From contig JAWWNJ010000082.1 of the NCBI GenBank assembly GCA_037176885.1, forward strand, positions 248,001 through 312,000: a stretch of DNA of 64,000 nucleotides. The letters are read 5' to 3'. This stretch comes from Favolaschia claudopus (Eukaryota; Basidiomycota; Agaricomycetes; Agaricales; Mycenaceae). The translations under genes and the position numbers were made by a program. Under the pieces are notes generated by a model. It was given only the letters and a program-made list of their open reading frames with translations, was not told where the DNA came from and did not search any database. Shown one piece after another: positions 36,131-49,166 of the stretch (the first letter of the stretch is position 1; every line of letters starts with the position of its first letter).

Positions 36131-37671
36131 TCAGAGCTCATCGTATCGGGCAGTCTTGGTGTGGACGACCTCTTCCAACCATTCACGCATTAGAGCGTTG
36201 AATTGCGCGGGATGTTCAATGTGGCACCAATGCGCCCCATCCATGAACTAGGAATCGAATAGTAAGCAGGAAGCCATATAGGGTTAGCGCGGCCATACCT
36301 TGGTTCTTAAATTGGGCAAAAACTCTGGCGAATGGAGAATCTTGGATGCAACCGCCCAGTCAGCGACAGGATCCTAAATCAACCGATTAATCCGTGAGAG
36401 CCAAACTTTGCACTTCCAAAGAGCGATTCGACCGACATTTTTCGGCAGGATGGAAAGCACGGGCTGGAAAATAGTGAAATTTCCCTGCTTTTGCACAAAG
36501 GACCACGATTCTCGTCGGTTCTGCATAAATAAGTGAAGAAATTTGACGCTCTAGAAAATTGTACTCACCTCCTCCATATAAAATTGTAGTGCTGCGCGTT
36601 CATAAAGACGAATGAAGCAGATTTCAACCAAAACGTAACGCACTATATTTGAAGCCTTGAATGCTGTACTGTTCGACGAAATAGTCTTCCTCCTCCGGGG
36701 TGAAGAAGGGAACAGGAGGGATGACATCGATTCCTTCCCACCCAATCAAATATGACGCTGTACTCTTCAAAAATTCCTCCGGCGGGGGACTTGCGACAGT
36801 GCGTAGTGTAGCGCGGATACTCCTACGTACGTCCTTGTCAAGTTCTGCGATCGCTTCCGGCGTATTCTTGTCAAAGAACAGCTGGTAGCCGAGTTTCGGC
36901 AGGAATGGGACCAGGTGTTCTATCGGTACAAAATCGCCCGCAGAAGGAAGATACTGCCAAAGGACATCCGAGTTGAATTAGCTCCAGAAGGCTGAAACCG
37001 TCTTACCGGTATGACAGCACCGAGGACAGCACCGAACAAGTCTGGGCGCGTCCGAGCCGCTTCGTAACAAACCTGAGTTCCCCAGTCGTGGCTGCGACGT
37101 CGAAAATGAGTCCTGAAAAAAATATGAACGCACTGATATTAGTATCTTACCCAACGCAGACTGCTGAGGAGACGCCGGCGTGCTGTAAAATACAGACCAG
37201 ATCGCCTACTATGTCTGGTATCGTTCCAGAGCTGCGCACGCCGCCGGGATGCGCGGATTCCCCAAATCCGCGAATGTTAGGAACGATTAGACGGTATTCG
37301 GTCTGCAGAATATTTCCGAAAACAATTCTGGTGAGCCAGAGAAAATTACCTGGAACTCTTGAATCTGGTTAGACCATGTACTCCATAAGCCGGGCCACCC
37401 GTGCACCATGATCAGGCAGGGTTTACGATTTTGTGGGTCGAGGTCGATGTCGACATAGCCTGAGTTCGATTATATTTATGTGGCATAGGAATTGACGCTT
37501 GAGAATTCAATTACTGAGTCGTATTTCGACAGAATTTTGCTGAGCTTCAGCACGGTGTGCTGCAGGACAAGTGGCGAACCTCTTCGAGTACTTTCGAGGA
37601 TTGAACGTAAACGACGCAAAAGCAGCCTGAAAGCATAGTGAAAGTAAAACCAGCTTGGGGGTAGTCAGCAT
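36131..37671 (-). CDS. Secreted alpha/beta hydrolase, epoxide-hydrolase type
   Basis: The start at 37671 gives a hydrophobic signal-like N-terminus (LVLLSLCFQAAFASF). After splicing, the product shows the alpha/beta-hydrolase order: HGWPGLW (oxyanion hole), NIRGFGES, and GHDWGTQ, where Asp is the expected nucleophile of epoxide-hydrolase-like enzymes. A lid region carries Tyr residues, and GAHWCHIEHP near the C-terminus holds the catalytic His. About nine exons span from 37671 to the TGA at 36131, with introns near 50-65 bp. Length is about 400 residues, normal for the family. Expected activity is hydrolysis of an epoxide or related ester; the substrate is unknown. A dehalogenase-type activity cannot be excluded from sequence. 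Confidence 0.85.
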
Positions 37672-37983
37672 TTTCTTTGGAGGGAAGGGCTAGCCGATAG
37701 GGCCTCGCAGGGAGGGAGAAACAGCGAGCCACGAGCCAATTCAGCCCGGGGCGTCTAAGTATGCATCCTGACATGAGGGCGGTGTCAAAGAGTGGTCCGA
37801 GCGAGACGGAGTCGAGAGAGGATGATTCTCAAGTGATGCATGACGGAAAAGCTGCAACGGATCAGATTCAAACGACAGCACTATGAGGATTCGAGTAATG
37901 TAAGCATGTGGTGGTACAGGGTTTCAAAGAGCTACAGGCAGTGATTGTGGATCTTTCTTCGAATTAGTGGATCAAGTAGTACA

Positions 37984-40231
37984 TTAATCGACATCGTCTA
38001 TGCCTCCGGGAGCGGGCGGTATGTGAGGGGTGGAAGGTGCAAGGAAGGAGAACCCAAAGCTATGGGGGAGCGGAGGCGGAGGGGGTGCAGGGGTTGAGGC
38101 AGAGGAGGTCGAAGTGCCGGCGCTCTTCTTTGTAGTTTGCGTTTTTCGTCGTTTTTCTGCTCTCGCGTTGAGTTTCTTTCGCTGAGTCTTGCAGAACGAC
38201 AGTAAAGAATCGAGTCCATCCGCGAGATGCGTCTTACTCGGACGATCGCCCAATCTATTCACATTCAGAATATGCTTGCGATAGAGAAGCGCAGTGTACA
38301 TACCGATTGATCATCTCCTCAACGAGATCGGTCGACTTGAGATAGGGCATCTGCTCGACAATTTTGTAATACAGCTTGCCCAATAATACGTTTCCGCCCT
38401 TGATTGTGTTGACGGTGCTCGTCCATTCATCGAAACGTTCGCGCAGTTTTGGCCGAAACTCGTCTCGCAAGTCATCGAAGTCCGGATCTCGCGGGTCCGT
38501 GTCCAGGAAATTCAGCATGTCCATCTCGTCGCCATCCTCCATCGCAGCGCCAAGCGGGAAACCCATGATCATAGCGGCAAATGCCATCGGATGCGATGCT
38601 CCCGAGGTGGGAGTGACTACACTGTCTACCCAGCTGTTGATGCGGCTTCTTCTCTGAGGGTTGTCTGAGCGCAACTTCAAGATCTCTGTTAGCCCCTCCA
38701 CGAGGATCTTTTCTTCCACGCGATGAAATGCTGCACGCGCGGCAGCTTGGACAGCCGCAGCCGCATCCAGGATTTCCTTCTCGGCGATCTGGATCGCCCG
38801 AGGATGGAAAGACGGTATCTCTGAGAGAACGCTGACGGCGGTTTGTAAAACGCGCGCGTCCCGTGGACGGAGGAGATATGCATGTTCGTCCAGGAGGGTC
38901 ATCACCTCACGAGCATGGCCCTCCGACCCATGAATGTCGAGGGCTGCGACCAAACTGTCTGCCGAGGTGCCAGCTATCATGGAGACAGATTTAAAGAGTT
39001 TAGATTCGGTTTGTTGGGGGTCAGGACTGACGGACATGATACTCATGAAGAGCTTGTGTGACGGAGTGAGCTCGAAGAGAACCAGGAGATGCTGATAAAT
39101 CAAATCCCGCAGTTGTATACGTTGGTTGTTGATAGTGGGCGACCAATGATTGGCATGAAGGCGGCAACGGCAGCGCCATCCACCGTCTTCATCATCGACG
39201 TCCTCATCGTCCTCCAGGCATTCATCGTCCATGTCGTCCAAAAACTCATTCTCATCATCTTCTTCCTCTTCGTCTCCATCGTCATCTTCATCATCGAGGT
39301 AGGGGGAACGCACTATGACTGGTGAATTGGCGCATGCCTCGTAACCTTGCGTACTTACCCCTATAGCCACCATACAATAAACGCTCGAGAGACTGCCAAC
39401 CCAAAGTCTCTTCGATATCCGAAAGCATAGAAGGAATTTTTTCGGTATGGTTATCTGTTGCAAGCATGCAGACAAAGAGCTCGCGCCAAATCCAGAGTAA
39501 GGCGCGGTCAATATTCGGGGGTCCCGAGAGATTGAATCGTTTGATGACTTTGCCTTTGCGTCTGATGGCAAGATTGAAAGAAAGATAGTTGATAGTGCAT
39601 TTACAATGCCTAAGGAAGAGGAAGAAGTGGTGTAAGCGTAGAACGGTAGATCTGTAAGAAAACACGCACCCTCCCATCCCGGGAATGCTGCTGAGCGTAG
39701 TCAGAACCTCTGTGATGAACAGCAGACACGAGTGTGCTTCTTCAAAATGGACATTATACTCGTAGACCACCGTCCACACGTCGTTCAACCAACCAAGCAT
39801 GCTGTCGACAATTTCGCCGAGAATTTCGTCACGATTAGAACGTTCGCGAACGACGGCGCGTTTACTGTCACGCGCGAGCTCGTCGAGCAATCCATACAGC
39901 TCCTTCTTCTTTCCTTTCAGATCCAAAGTAGGCATGCCGCTGTACTTGGTTTGAAGACGATTGACGCATTTGATCACTATGATGCATTCATTGTGAAACA
40001 ACCGCATGTGCGACTGGAATACGCGTCGTACCTTTGCGAGATCGTTCCTTGTTGACTACATCAAGCAATGGCGCCAGCTTTTTTTCCACCAAGGACTGTC
40101 TGGCTTCCGGTGGTAGCGAGTTGTAAAGCTTCATGAAACTGCATTATTTCCCCGTCAGCCTGAGAGTCCCCAACTAGATTCTAGAAAGCAATATACTTGG
40201 CGCTATGAGAGTTCTGGGAGTGGGGCTTCAT
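37984..40231 (-). CDS. Conserved protein with acidic segment, function unknown
   Basis: The chain runs from the ATG at 40231 (MKPHSQNSHSAK) through five introns to the TAA at 37984, about 650 residues. The N-terminal half is helical and charged (KLYNSLPPEARQSLVEKK, then DLKGKKKELYGLLDELAR). A strongly acidic run (mostly Asp/Glu, about 40 residues) is encoded near 39185-39300. A helical C-terminal half follows, then a Lys/Arg-rich stretch and a Pro/Ser-rich end. I do not recognise the family. Alternating acidic and basic low-complexity segments suggest a nuclear or protein-binding role, but nothing shows this directly. The intron at the acidic boundary is supported by phase (YRG to VIVRSP). 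Confidence 0.7.
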
Positions 40232-40670
40232 GTTGCGGTTTGAAGAGAGCGAAAGCGGCACTTCAAATTTCGAAAGCAAAGGGCAGAGGCAAGAAGGAAC
40301 CGCGTGACAATTGTGACAGATAACGATCCCGTGACACAATTCGCGACGCGCCGCGTCAATTGCTCAAATTCTAGTATTTACATGGTGAACGCCACATAGA
40401 CCTCAACGTCTTGCGAGGTCAAGGTGAGAGTAATGGGTACAGTGCGCGGGCCACGCAGCCGCACCCTCCGAATCAGCCTGCCAGGATCTCGATTTTGCGA
40501 TATACAGTCTGGGCGTAATATATAGCAACCGCAGGTACGAGGACTCATTTGTTAATATTGTCTGTTTATAAGAGACTAGTCTGGGCGGCCCGGGCAAGAA
40601 ATACAAGTTATACAGCGGAGATCGGGCAATACAAACTCCAACAGTAGAACGAGGACAGGAGGCATGTATG

Positions 40671-42360
40671 TCACGGAGTGGCCGCAATCTCATCTTCCAT
40701 GCTCGATTTGTCAGACTGCTCAGAGTTTCGGAGAGCCAGTTCCTTGGTCCAAAATTCCTCGTCCTCCTCTCGGGTGGTTTGAAACACTGGAATCAAAGCC
40801 TCCACTTGACTCCAGCTCCTGGCATGCCGTGCAAATCCCTCCGGAGGAGGTCCCGCCCCAAAGAGATACAGGCTTTCCAGGGAGGGAAAAAGGTTGGAGA
40901 TGAAAGCAGCTACATTTGCCTCCTCCGTGCAGTCGATCGGCGACAGGCCGACGTCCAATATCTCCAGTCCGTTACTGATCCGCTGGCCAGGAACCTGGAC
41001 GAATTCGGGAACCTCGGTAGCGTCCATACGGAAACCAACGTCATACAGCTTCGGACAATTTCGCGCAAGTTGGATGAGGGAGTTGAGCGTGGTACGAGGC
41101 GGCTGCGTGTGGTAAAACGCGCCAGACAACCGTAACGACTCCATGGTTGGCCAGACCTGAATCATTTCCTTGAGGATATCATCGTCAATGTCAAAACCGG
41201 CGTATATCTGGTACTTGACTGTGGTGAGTGTCTTTATTGATAGGAGAGGCCGAAGGGTGTCTGGGGACAACACATGGGCCGCAATATTCGTTGGGCGGGG
41301 CGAGTCTTCGGATTCCTCCACCTCGATGGAGTGGAAAACAGTGCTGGTGGCTAAGGAGTCACGAAGTGCCGTGTGCAGCTCCAGCCATGAGGCAGTTTTC
41401 CAGCTACTCAAGGGGCGGAGGTCCAGACTTTCGAATCGAGGTGAAGAAATGCTTTTAATGAGACCAACGCAGAGGCGGGCGCTGTTTCCGCGAACGTATA
41501 AACGTTGGAGTGCTGAGAAGGCAGGGGTTGGAAGGAAATCGGGCGGATAGAGGGAGCCCTTGGCGTAGTCCAAGTCTAACGCCGTCAAGGAAGGAAGTTG
41601 GGCGACATAGAGGAAACCAGCTTGGTCGAGATTTGGGACGCAAAGCTCTGTGAGACGCTGGAAGCCGCACAGCACCTCCGAGATGAAGGCGATGGAGCGA
41701 GGATTGTCGGTCGAGACGATCAAGTTCAAGTCCAACAAATTGGGACAGGACGACTTGATAAGGGATAGCATGGATAAATTAGCAGCAGAGCCTTCTATTC
41801 TGAGAACCATTTTGCGGATCTGGGGTCCGAGGAAATGGCGTATGGACAGACCGTCGTCTGTATCAGGATACCAGACAATTTCGGACAGTCTCGGCATAGG
41901 AGATGGGGGAAGAGCCATGTCCAACGCTCGAAGAAATTCGGGATGCAGCTTGGTTGTGTGCATGCATGACCCACGGAAGGTGTGCAGTTCATTGAATCCG
42001 ACGATTTTGACGCGCACGGAATAAAACAGAAACCTTTGGAGGTCTGAATCCGACATTGGACGGCGAAGACACTGGAGCGCACTGAGATCATGATATATGT
42101 AATCTGTTCAGAAAACTCACGATGACACTCTTTTTTGAGGAATTAGTCCCCTGAACTTGATCCTTCCATAGAGATTCTGGCATACACTTCACCAGAGGAA
42201 CTAGACTCCGAAGTTCGCGCCATATAATATCCAGTGCGGGATCACTGAATGCTCTCGAGGTCGTTGCCAGCGAGAGAGCATTTTTTCTTGAAGGCCACGC
42301 GACCTCTTCGCAGATCATCCGGACAATTTCGGTGACTTGCAGGGCCTGCAGCCTAGCCAT
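40671..42360 (-). CDS. F-box-like / leucine-rich repeat protein A, 546 residues
   Basis: Exon 1 (42360-42121) encodes an N-terminal F-box-like domain: ALQVTEIVRMICEEV, then ALSLATTSRAFSDPALDIIW, the usual agaricomycete form. Exon 2 (42071-40671) follows a 49-bp intron in phase and begins CLRRPMSDSDLQRFLFYS. The remainder is a series of leucine-rich stretches (LTALDLDY, SLRLSGAFY, SLESLYLFGAG) forming an LRR-like substrate-binding fold. Such proteins are expected to link substrates to SCF ubiquitin ligases through the F-box; here both partner and target are unknown. It is a clear paralogue of the gene at 53414-55118, sharing domain order, length and phrases such as FLGPxIRK. Confidence 0.83.
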
Positions 42361-42860
42361 AATCGTTTTACACGCACAGTCGGTCAGAGTTACGGTGGAC
42401 GAGAGTTGGGACAGTCGCTGACGCGTCGACGCGAGGTCACAACCATCAAACTCCGTGACATTCAAAACGTGATCGTGACTGATCGTGCTTGTCTCCGCTC
42501 ATCACCTTGTTTTTTTTCTGTTGTTCAAGTTTTCCTGAATAGCCCTTGTATTCAATCCTTTGTCACTTGGGTTACCTTGTTCCTCTCTGGGCTTTTGTCT
42601 CGAATATCTGCTCTGCATCGCTTGCGACATGTGGCGCAGGAAAGTCGGACCGATAGATGGTGGTAATCTGCCTCGAGGCCAGACTTCCTTAGATGGGCTT
42701 CCTAACGTGGGCGCTTGCCTCGTTGTTCGACCTGACGCTGTTGCACGGCTAAAGACACGTTGAAAACACACGGACGATCTCCTCCTGTTAAAGCAACAGC
42801 CTTGAAGTCGCTCGTCCTTGTGTTCTTTACATCTTGTGCACTTGAAAACCAGTTATTCTC

Positions 42861-45800
42861 ATGGCTAGTCACTCTCCGCAGCGCTCTCGGAAACCCCAGG
42901 CTCATCCAACCACTCCTGGTAAGTCTTCTGCTGTCAGTCATCCTTTGGTCGCCCAAAAATCGTCGGCTTCGCGAGTCTTACCTTGTTTCTTACCGATCTC
43001 GATCCTCACTTTAATGAATTCTACTAGGCTCGATGCATATTCAAGCCCGGGAAATGTCTCCCTCGCCTACCCATAGATCTCGTTCCATGAAGGCGGCTTC
43101 TATGCCAGTAGTGCCCAGCGTCATGCAGATATTTTCCCCCGCAAATGGTGGACAACAGGGTAGCCCGAACGGGGGACACAATCTCAACGCTTTGCAGCGT
43201 TCGCCGCCGAACACGCGTCTTCTTCCATCGCCTCCGCATCAACCTTCCCATGAGCCAGAGCGGGAGGTAACTCCGCCACACCATCCACGCCCGATCAATC
43301 GGGTGCCGCCCCCTCAGTTTCTCACCAAATTGGACGAAAACTGGCAGATGACGGATGAACTCATGGCGGAGATCGAGCGTGCCGACCTGGAGCAGGCGCA
43401 AAATAACCATACACAATATCCTCGAGAGTCCCCACCGAAAGTCGACCCGGCAGTCGAAAGAATACGAGCGGGAGAGCGAGTCAGTCCGAAACATGTGGAA
43501 GGGCTGCAACGCCGACAGTCACTGCGGGACAGTCCGAAGTCCCGAGAGCGTCAACCGACGTCTCCGACGATGGCTTCATTCGCGCAAGGGCCTCGTACAC
43601 CTGAAGGTGGTCCCAATGTTTCTTCCCCCTATCACACTCCCCTTCAGTCCCCGGGCGAACACGAATACAATTACAACCCATATCACATTCAGGACCATGG
43701 TTCTCCTTCCCAGGTACCTCTAACGCGCCGGGTTATCAATGCAATCCCACCCGATTCTCGACCCGTCTTATTGGCGGTTGGTACTCATGGACAGACACCT
43801 CCATTACAGGCGATGCATCCACGTACCCCTGATCGTTCGTTGCCGGTACAGGAAGAGCAGGAGGACGAGGTTCCTAGCGTGCTGGGCAGCGGAGTTGCTT
43901 CGCGCGATCAAGTCCGGAATACTGAACGCTCGAGTCCGACCCCATCTTCAGATCTCAACCCTGAAGGTATGGCACGATACGAGGCCAGTTTACTGTCTCA
44001 TGGTGGGAGAGACAGTCGAGCAGGCCACCGGGAGGACGACGACGACGATACTCTCATCGATCAAGAAGACGTAGATGATACAGTGCATCCTCGTGGCACA
44101 CGCCCAGTTCCTGAAGAGGAGGGTGGATTTACACCTCGCTCCCCGCACTCTAGCCTTCCTCCTGACAACGCTATGGAACCCGAGCGGTACCCGCGCTACC
44201 CTGCTCAGAATGCCACCATTCGTGCCCGGACTCGGAATGGTACAACGGACCAGTTGGGGCTACACGGGATTGATCCAGCTATTTTTGCTCAGGCTGAACA
44301 CGCCGCTCAAGAACTTGATCGCCCGCCTCCGCAGTACGTCGAGCGGCGCCGAAATTCCCGCGACGCTCTCGAAGATTATTCATCGTCTCAACCACAGTAC
44401 GACCCGCGAGCGTCAGCTTCTTCGAACGGTTATAGTCATATCAACCCCGAAGACATCCAGCACTACATGGACCATCCGACCTTGCAGGCCTACTTCAGTT
44501 CTCCTCGACCAGATGCGCCGATTCCCCCTACCCCCCATAGCCAAACTGCAGCGCCGTCACCTGCGCCTCTAGTCCGTAATTCGTACGATGGTCACCAGGA
44601 GGGTCACCCTCCTTTCAGTCCAGTAGCGCCTGCTGGCTCGCCGTACCCTTACCCATTCAATCACGTTCGCAGAAACCACTCATACCCCTACACGTCCCGA
44701 CCTCACCCTCTTCACGACCCGAATCATCCTTCCACCATACAAGAACAGCTTGCGCGACAATGGCAGGTATATGCCCAGAACCAGAGCGCTCTTACGGGTG
44801 GTCATATCTCCGATTCCACCTTTTCGCCGGCGGCGACCCCGTTCCAGGGGAATGGCTCGTCATACAACCCATGGGCATATCTGCATACCAATCGCACCCT
44901 GGGTGGGGGAGGCATCGGGAGAGCTGATTTGCGCAGTCTGCAGTCGAGTCCTAGTCACGAGCCTGTAGCACTCCCCATTCCTCCGATGGTTGGCATACGG
45001 AAGAGGGATCGGCCTGCGGCAACACGGACGGAGGTCGCTGCTAGAAAGCCTCCTCCCCGAGTGGAGAGTACGCAACCTTGCTCCACTCCTGAGCCTGAGT
45101 CTTCTGGGGAGGAAACCGCGGGAGAACCTGAGGATTCGCGGATTGCCGTGAGCGTGAGCGAGGAAGGTAACTGGGTTGGTGGTGGCGTTCCGCCCATCCT
45201 TGACCCTACCGATACGGATTGGGTTGATGAGGAAGATGAAGAGGATGGCGAAGATCTCTTAGAATTAGAATACCACCCCACTTTCGTGAGCAACGTCGAG
45301 AAACGTCGCCGACGCTGGGATACTCGGTGGGATGCCCTCATTCAGGCCGTAAGTGTACCTTACCTTTTCTTACCCTTTAGGCAACTCTGACCCTGTCGGG
45401 TGTCCTTTTCCACAGTTCAATGCTTTGGATCGGCAGACGGACGCCACCCTCGTCCTCCTCGCTGCCCCATCCCACTCGACAAAACTGCATTCTTTGACGT
45501 CGCGGTCCATCAAACGGAATCCGGCCTTGTCTCACTCCCCTGCTTTGGCCGATGTTCGCGTCGGGTTCCGACATATTGCGACTCAGCGGCGGGCCACACG
45601 GTCGCGCCACTCGTCTCTCGCTGATAGGTTTATGGGGCCATCTAACCTGTCAGGCGACGGTTCGGACTTGTCGCGCGAAGAGGACCTCAAACGTGCTTTG
45701 AATACGGCACTCGGGAGTCTCGGTGCTCTCAAAGGCATTTACGAGCAGCGAGAAGCGCGGTGGGTGGACGAGATGCGCCGCATTAGTGATGATCGCGAGC

Positions 45801-45904
45801 GGGTCGAATTGCTTTTAAGGCAAGTTCTCGGAGAAGAAGGGTCGACGGATTTGTCGGCGTCCAAGAATTTTATCACCAAGGAATATCAAGCCCGCACTGT
45901 GTAA
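42861..45904 (+). CDS. Large disordered Pro/Ser-rich protein with C-terminal coiled coil, 955 residues
   Basis: Three exons (42861-42918, 43028-45348, 45416-45904) join in phase for 956 codons including the stop. Residues 1-700 are Pro/Ser/Arg-rich with many SP and TP sites, suggesting a phosphorylated scaffold. An acidic segment (DEEDEEDGEDLLELEY) precedes KRRRRWDTRWDALIQAF, which starts a conserved C-terminal region. The last 120 residues contain SLADRFMGPS and a heptad-like helix (LNTALGSLGALKGIYEQREA, then RRISDDRERVELLLRQVLG). I recognise this C-terminal pattern only as an uncharacterised conserved agaricomycete type. The role is unknown; a regulatory or cytoskeletal scaffold is a guess. 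Confidence 0.78.
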
Positions 45905-46200
45905 CCTATTTATCATCGATACCTGTAGGTAGGTAAACATGCCGACTCTTTACATCCCGTATTTATTCTCCATGCATTGTATGACTGTAGTCATGTTATG
46001 ATTCCCATATGTTCCAAGCATGTACGTAGATTCAGCAGGTTAATCCATCTAGACAGCCTCGTTGGCGCATTTGAATTTGAAGGATCTGACTTTCTCGCAG
46101 AATCCATAGTGGGTTATCCGAAATAGGAAGTTGTGCTCTTGAACTTGTACCACGACCATCATTCACTGTCGTTGACTGTGACTGACAGATCTGCTCAACC

Positions 46201-47502
46201 ATGAACTCTTCTTGCAGTAGAAAACCTGGAAACAGTTGTCCGCCGTCGGTTCTGAACTCCATCCTTCGCACAAAACGAACCGCGGAAGGGTGTGCTTGGG
46301 GACATAGTCTTGATAATTTCTTCTGCGCTCGACCTGACGCAGACTCGGAAAACTACGCATGGACCGATGTTTGGACAACCAGCGTTCTTGAGGAGCTAGG
46401 TGTGACCGATTCGTCCTCTTCTGCAGAACCTTGTATGAGACGAAGAAAGCCTTGGCCGGTCCTCAAGATTCCTCGAGGTCCAGACGATATCCTGTCTCTC
46501 GGTGATATAGACTCGGGCTTATACGGCGAGAATAATGACTCGGAAGATGTCCTTACTGCCGCCGCGTTTGGCGAAATCTCTATAGAAGTCGTGGACTCTC
46601 TCCAAACCTTCGAACAACTCCCCAAATTGGAGGAGTCTGTTCCTGCGCAGTATCTACCCAGTCTGCTCTGTGTTCACGATCCCGGTGCTCGGGTCTCTGG
46701 CACTGAGTCCTCAGACAAGTTGATCCATTATAGGCGCATATATCCAGAGCCAGCATCCGGTCACGAACATCTTCAAGAGCCAGGGCATCTGCATCTGACG
46801 CGACAGTCAAGGATAGGCTGCGGCCATCATTCCAATGTGTATAATGCCGCATTGTCTCTTGCTACGCCTGCGACTCAGCATCTCCGCGTAGTCGCCAAAG
46901 TGGCCGTTCCTCGAGTACAGGCCCGCGAATTTTTGCACCACGAAGCCGCCATCTACGACTCTTTCGCGGAGCATGTGTCGCAAGAATTTTCCGGATATGC
47001 TCTTGTACCAGGCATCAGGTATCCGGTCCCTGTTGCCGCTGTGGTGCCCAAGTTTTTTGGCTATTATGTTCCGGACCGCGAGGGTTACGAGTGCTGTAAC
47101 GTTGCTGAGCCGAGCCCTATTCTACTGCTTGAGGAATGCGGAGAACCTATTGACCCGCAAACGCTCTCTCATGATGACAAGTACGTTCGTTATACCTAAG
47201 AATCCGTCGCCAGTTGTGCTCAGTGTAGATGCAGAGCTGAATGTTTTTCCTTGTTCCTTCGACTGCATCTATCGGGGATTGTGCAGAAATCGGCTTTCAA
47301 GAACAACATCCTCGTTCAGCCAGGGCCATTGACTGCTCCGCCGCACAGACGATCCTTGAACTCACCAAGTTTTCGCATCATTGATTTCGGACGATCTCTT
47401 CGCCGGACAGACAGAAATCAGAAAGAGTGGCTTGATGAGAGGGATTCCGAGGTCAAAGACGCGCAGAAAATTTTACGCATTCCGCGACACTCTATGACAT
47501 GA
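46201..47502 (+). CDS. Protein kinase-like protein with degenerate catalytic loop, 417 residues
   Basis: Exons 46201-47180 and 47229-47502 join in phase. Residues 1-190 are a non-catalytic region. A kinase-like fold follows: SRIGCGHHSNVYNAAL resembles the glycine loop, VVAKVAVP carries the expected Lys, HHEAAIYDSF gives the helix-C Glu, ILLLEECGEPI is the hinge, and FRIIDFGRSL holds the DFG motif. The catalytic loop reads LHLSGIVQKSAFKNNILVQP and lacks the usual HRD Asp, a feature I associate with agaricomycete kinase-like (FunK1-related) proteins. It may be a pseudokinase or use another base. It converges with the PQ-loop gene, 87 bases away. Confidence 0.75.
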
Positions 47503-47588
47503 TCCAGCATTCTAACGAGCAGGGGAGCGAATCACATTGCATTTCTACATTCTCAAAGCGTCTGAATTTGGAGTTCCTCGTATCGAAT

Positions 47589-48643
47589 TCACTCCGGAAT
47601 CGCCGAGTGAGCGGATCGCGTCCGCTGTCGAGACGGAGATAACACAACGCTACCGAAAGGTTCGCCGGCAGGCGCGTTTATGCCACTATCCTCGATGTCT
47701 GCCGCTGCCAGCTCCAGCTCTCGTCGCCGTCTCCTTGCCCGGGGGTTCAGAACCAGTGCCGCCAAAACGACCAATCCATCCATCGCCTGACATTACCAAG
47801 ACGTCAGCACCCAGACGGACTTTGAGAAAGAGAAATACGCCTTACAACGACCAAGGTGTACAATACAGCGGCGACTTCATCAAACTTCGGCTTAAAAGCC
47901 AGCGACAAATCAGAAAAAATACCTTTGACGATGTCAGTTTTGAACTCCATTACATGGCGCGACTACCAACCTCCGAGCATGTCGATTGCCATGAACAAAA
48001 TCGACAATCCCACCACTTCTTTGCGTTGATAAACCTCCATATACTGCGACACCAGTCCTAGTACGAGCAGGACTGAGCTGAATATGCCGAAAAATTGGAT
48101 TGCATGGTCGTTCATGGACGGTCTTATCGCAAAGATCATGCCCACTTCGAAGCCGCCTAGTGCAACGATGGTACCAAAAGACATGGCAAACGACATCCAT
48201 TTCGGTCGAGCCGAGTTGTAATAAAGGCACTACTGATGTTGTTGATTGAGATTTTGGTATTGTGAATCTATAGCTTACCTGCCCCCAGGAGACGAGACAC
48301 AAAAATCCAAATAGTTGCGGTTGTATGATCAACGGTATGTTGAGGTTCTGGATAACAGCATAGACACCAAAGACAGCTCCAGATACTCCCCAGCACAGGC
48401 TTAGCGAAGTCAAGTCAGTTCTTGGTGGATGGTGGAAGGCAAGCGAAGAGAATACGCACACCAACCATTCAGACAACCCCTGCGTCGATTTCTCTCTATA
48501 CGACTTCCAAACCTGAGGGATGAGCTGCGCAGTCCAACAAATTGTTCCTGCATTGCATCTGTGGGCTTCGGTTCTTGCTCGACGATGTCTAAGTCTGTAC
48601 CTATCGTCCCAAGAACATTTTCGGCAACTGCGTTGGTTGGCAT
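47589..48643 (-). CDS. PQ-loop repeat membrane protein
   Basis: The start at 48643 gives MPTNAVAENVLG, joined by short introns to TICWTAQLIPQVWKSYREKS, a textbook first PQ-loop. The second PQ-loop-like repeat is degenerate and covers VSQYMEVYQRKEVVGLS and ILFMAIDMLGG. About seven hydrophobic segments are present over roughly 300 residues, and a basic cytosolic C-terminus (NPRARRRRREL) ends at the TGA at 47589. PQ-loop proteins of this fungal type sit in vacuolar or lysosome-like membranes and several export cationic amino acids; that role is family knowledge, not shown here. Six exons are inferred, all with in-phase joins and introns of about 40-75 bp. Confidence 0.85.
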
Positions 48644-49166
48644 GTCCCGACTTCCGATCTTCTACGGATTGGAATCTGCGTTTCTGAAGACCCGAATGAG
48701 TACGTGCAGCGGCAAAATCAATCGTATCTGCTACCAGTACAACTGACCGTGACCAATGATTCTTGACTCAGTCGCTGCCAAGGAGGCTCACCACAACACT
48801 GACTGTCAAATGGGGCTCATGATTTGGTCGGACCTTGCGTATGGACGTCGCTCTGTGTTTTCTGGTTGAAAATAGTGTTGGGCCTCCACACTGACTTAGC
48901 CTCTGAGTGTACTGTATGGTAGAGTACTGGTAGAGTTCGTAACACGTGAGATTGTGTCGTGAGAAGACCGCGGCGGAGATTTGCTTCTGGTAGCAGTGGC
49001 AGTGGTACTGGACACCTTATCCCAAGGCCAGGCTCTGCAGCTGGGCCTGTAAGTAATCGAACTTGAGAAGCGCTAGAACAGAACGTGCAGAACTTGCAAG
49101 GGACTGCGACTCGCCGCAATTAATATACTATGATACAAATGAGTGTGTGTGCTGCTAACAAAATAA
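48644..49166. other. Intergenic between the PQ-loop and single-pass membrane genes
   Basis: About 520 bases lie between two minus-strand genes and should hold the promoter of the PQ-loop gene and the 3' end region of its neighbour. I see no gene or clear motif. Confidence 0.3.
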
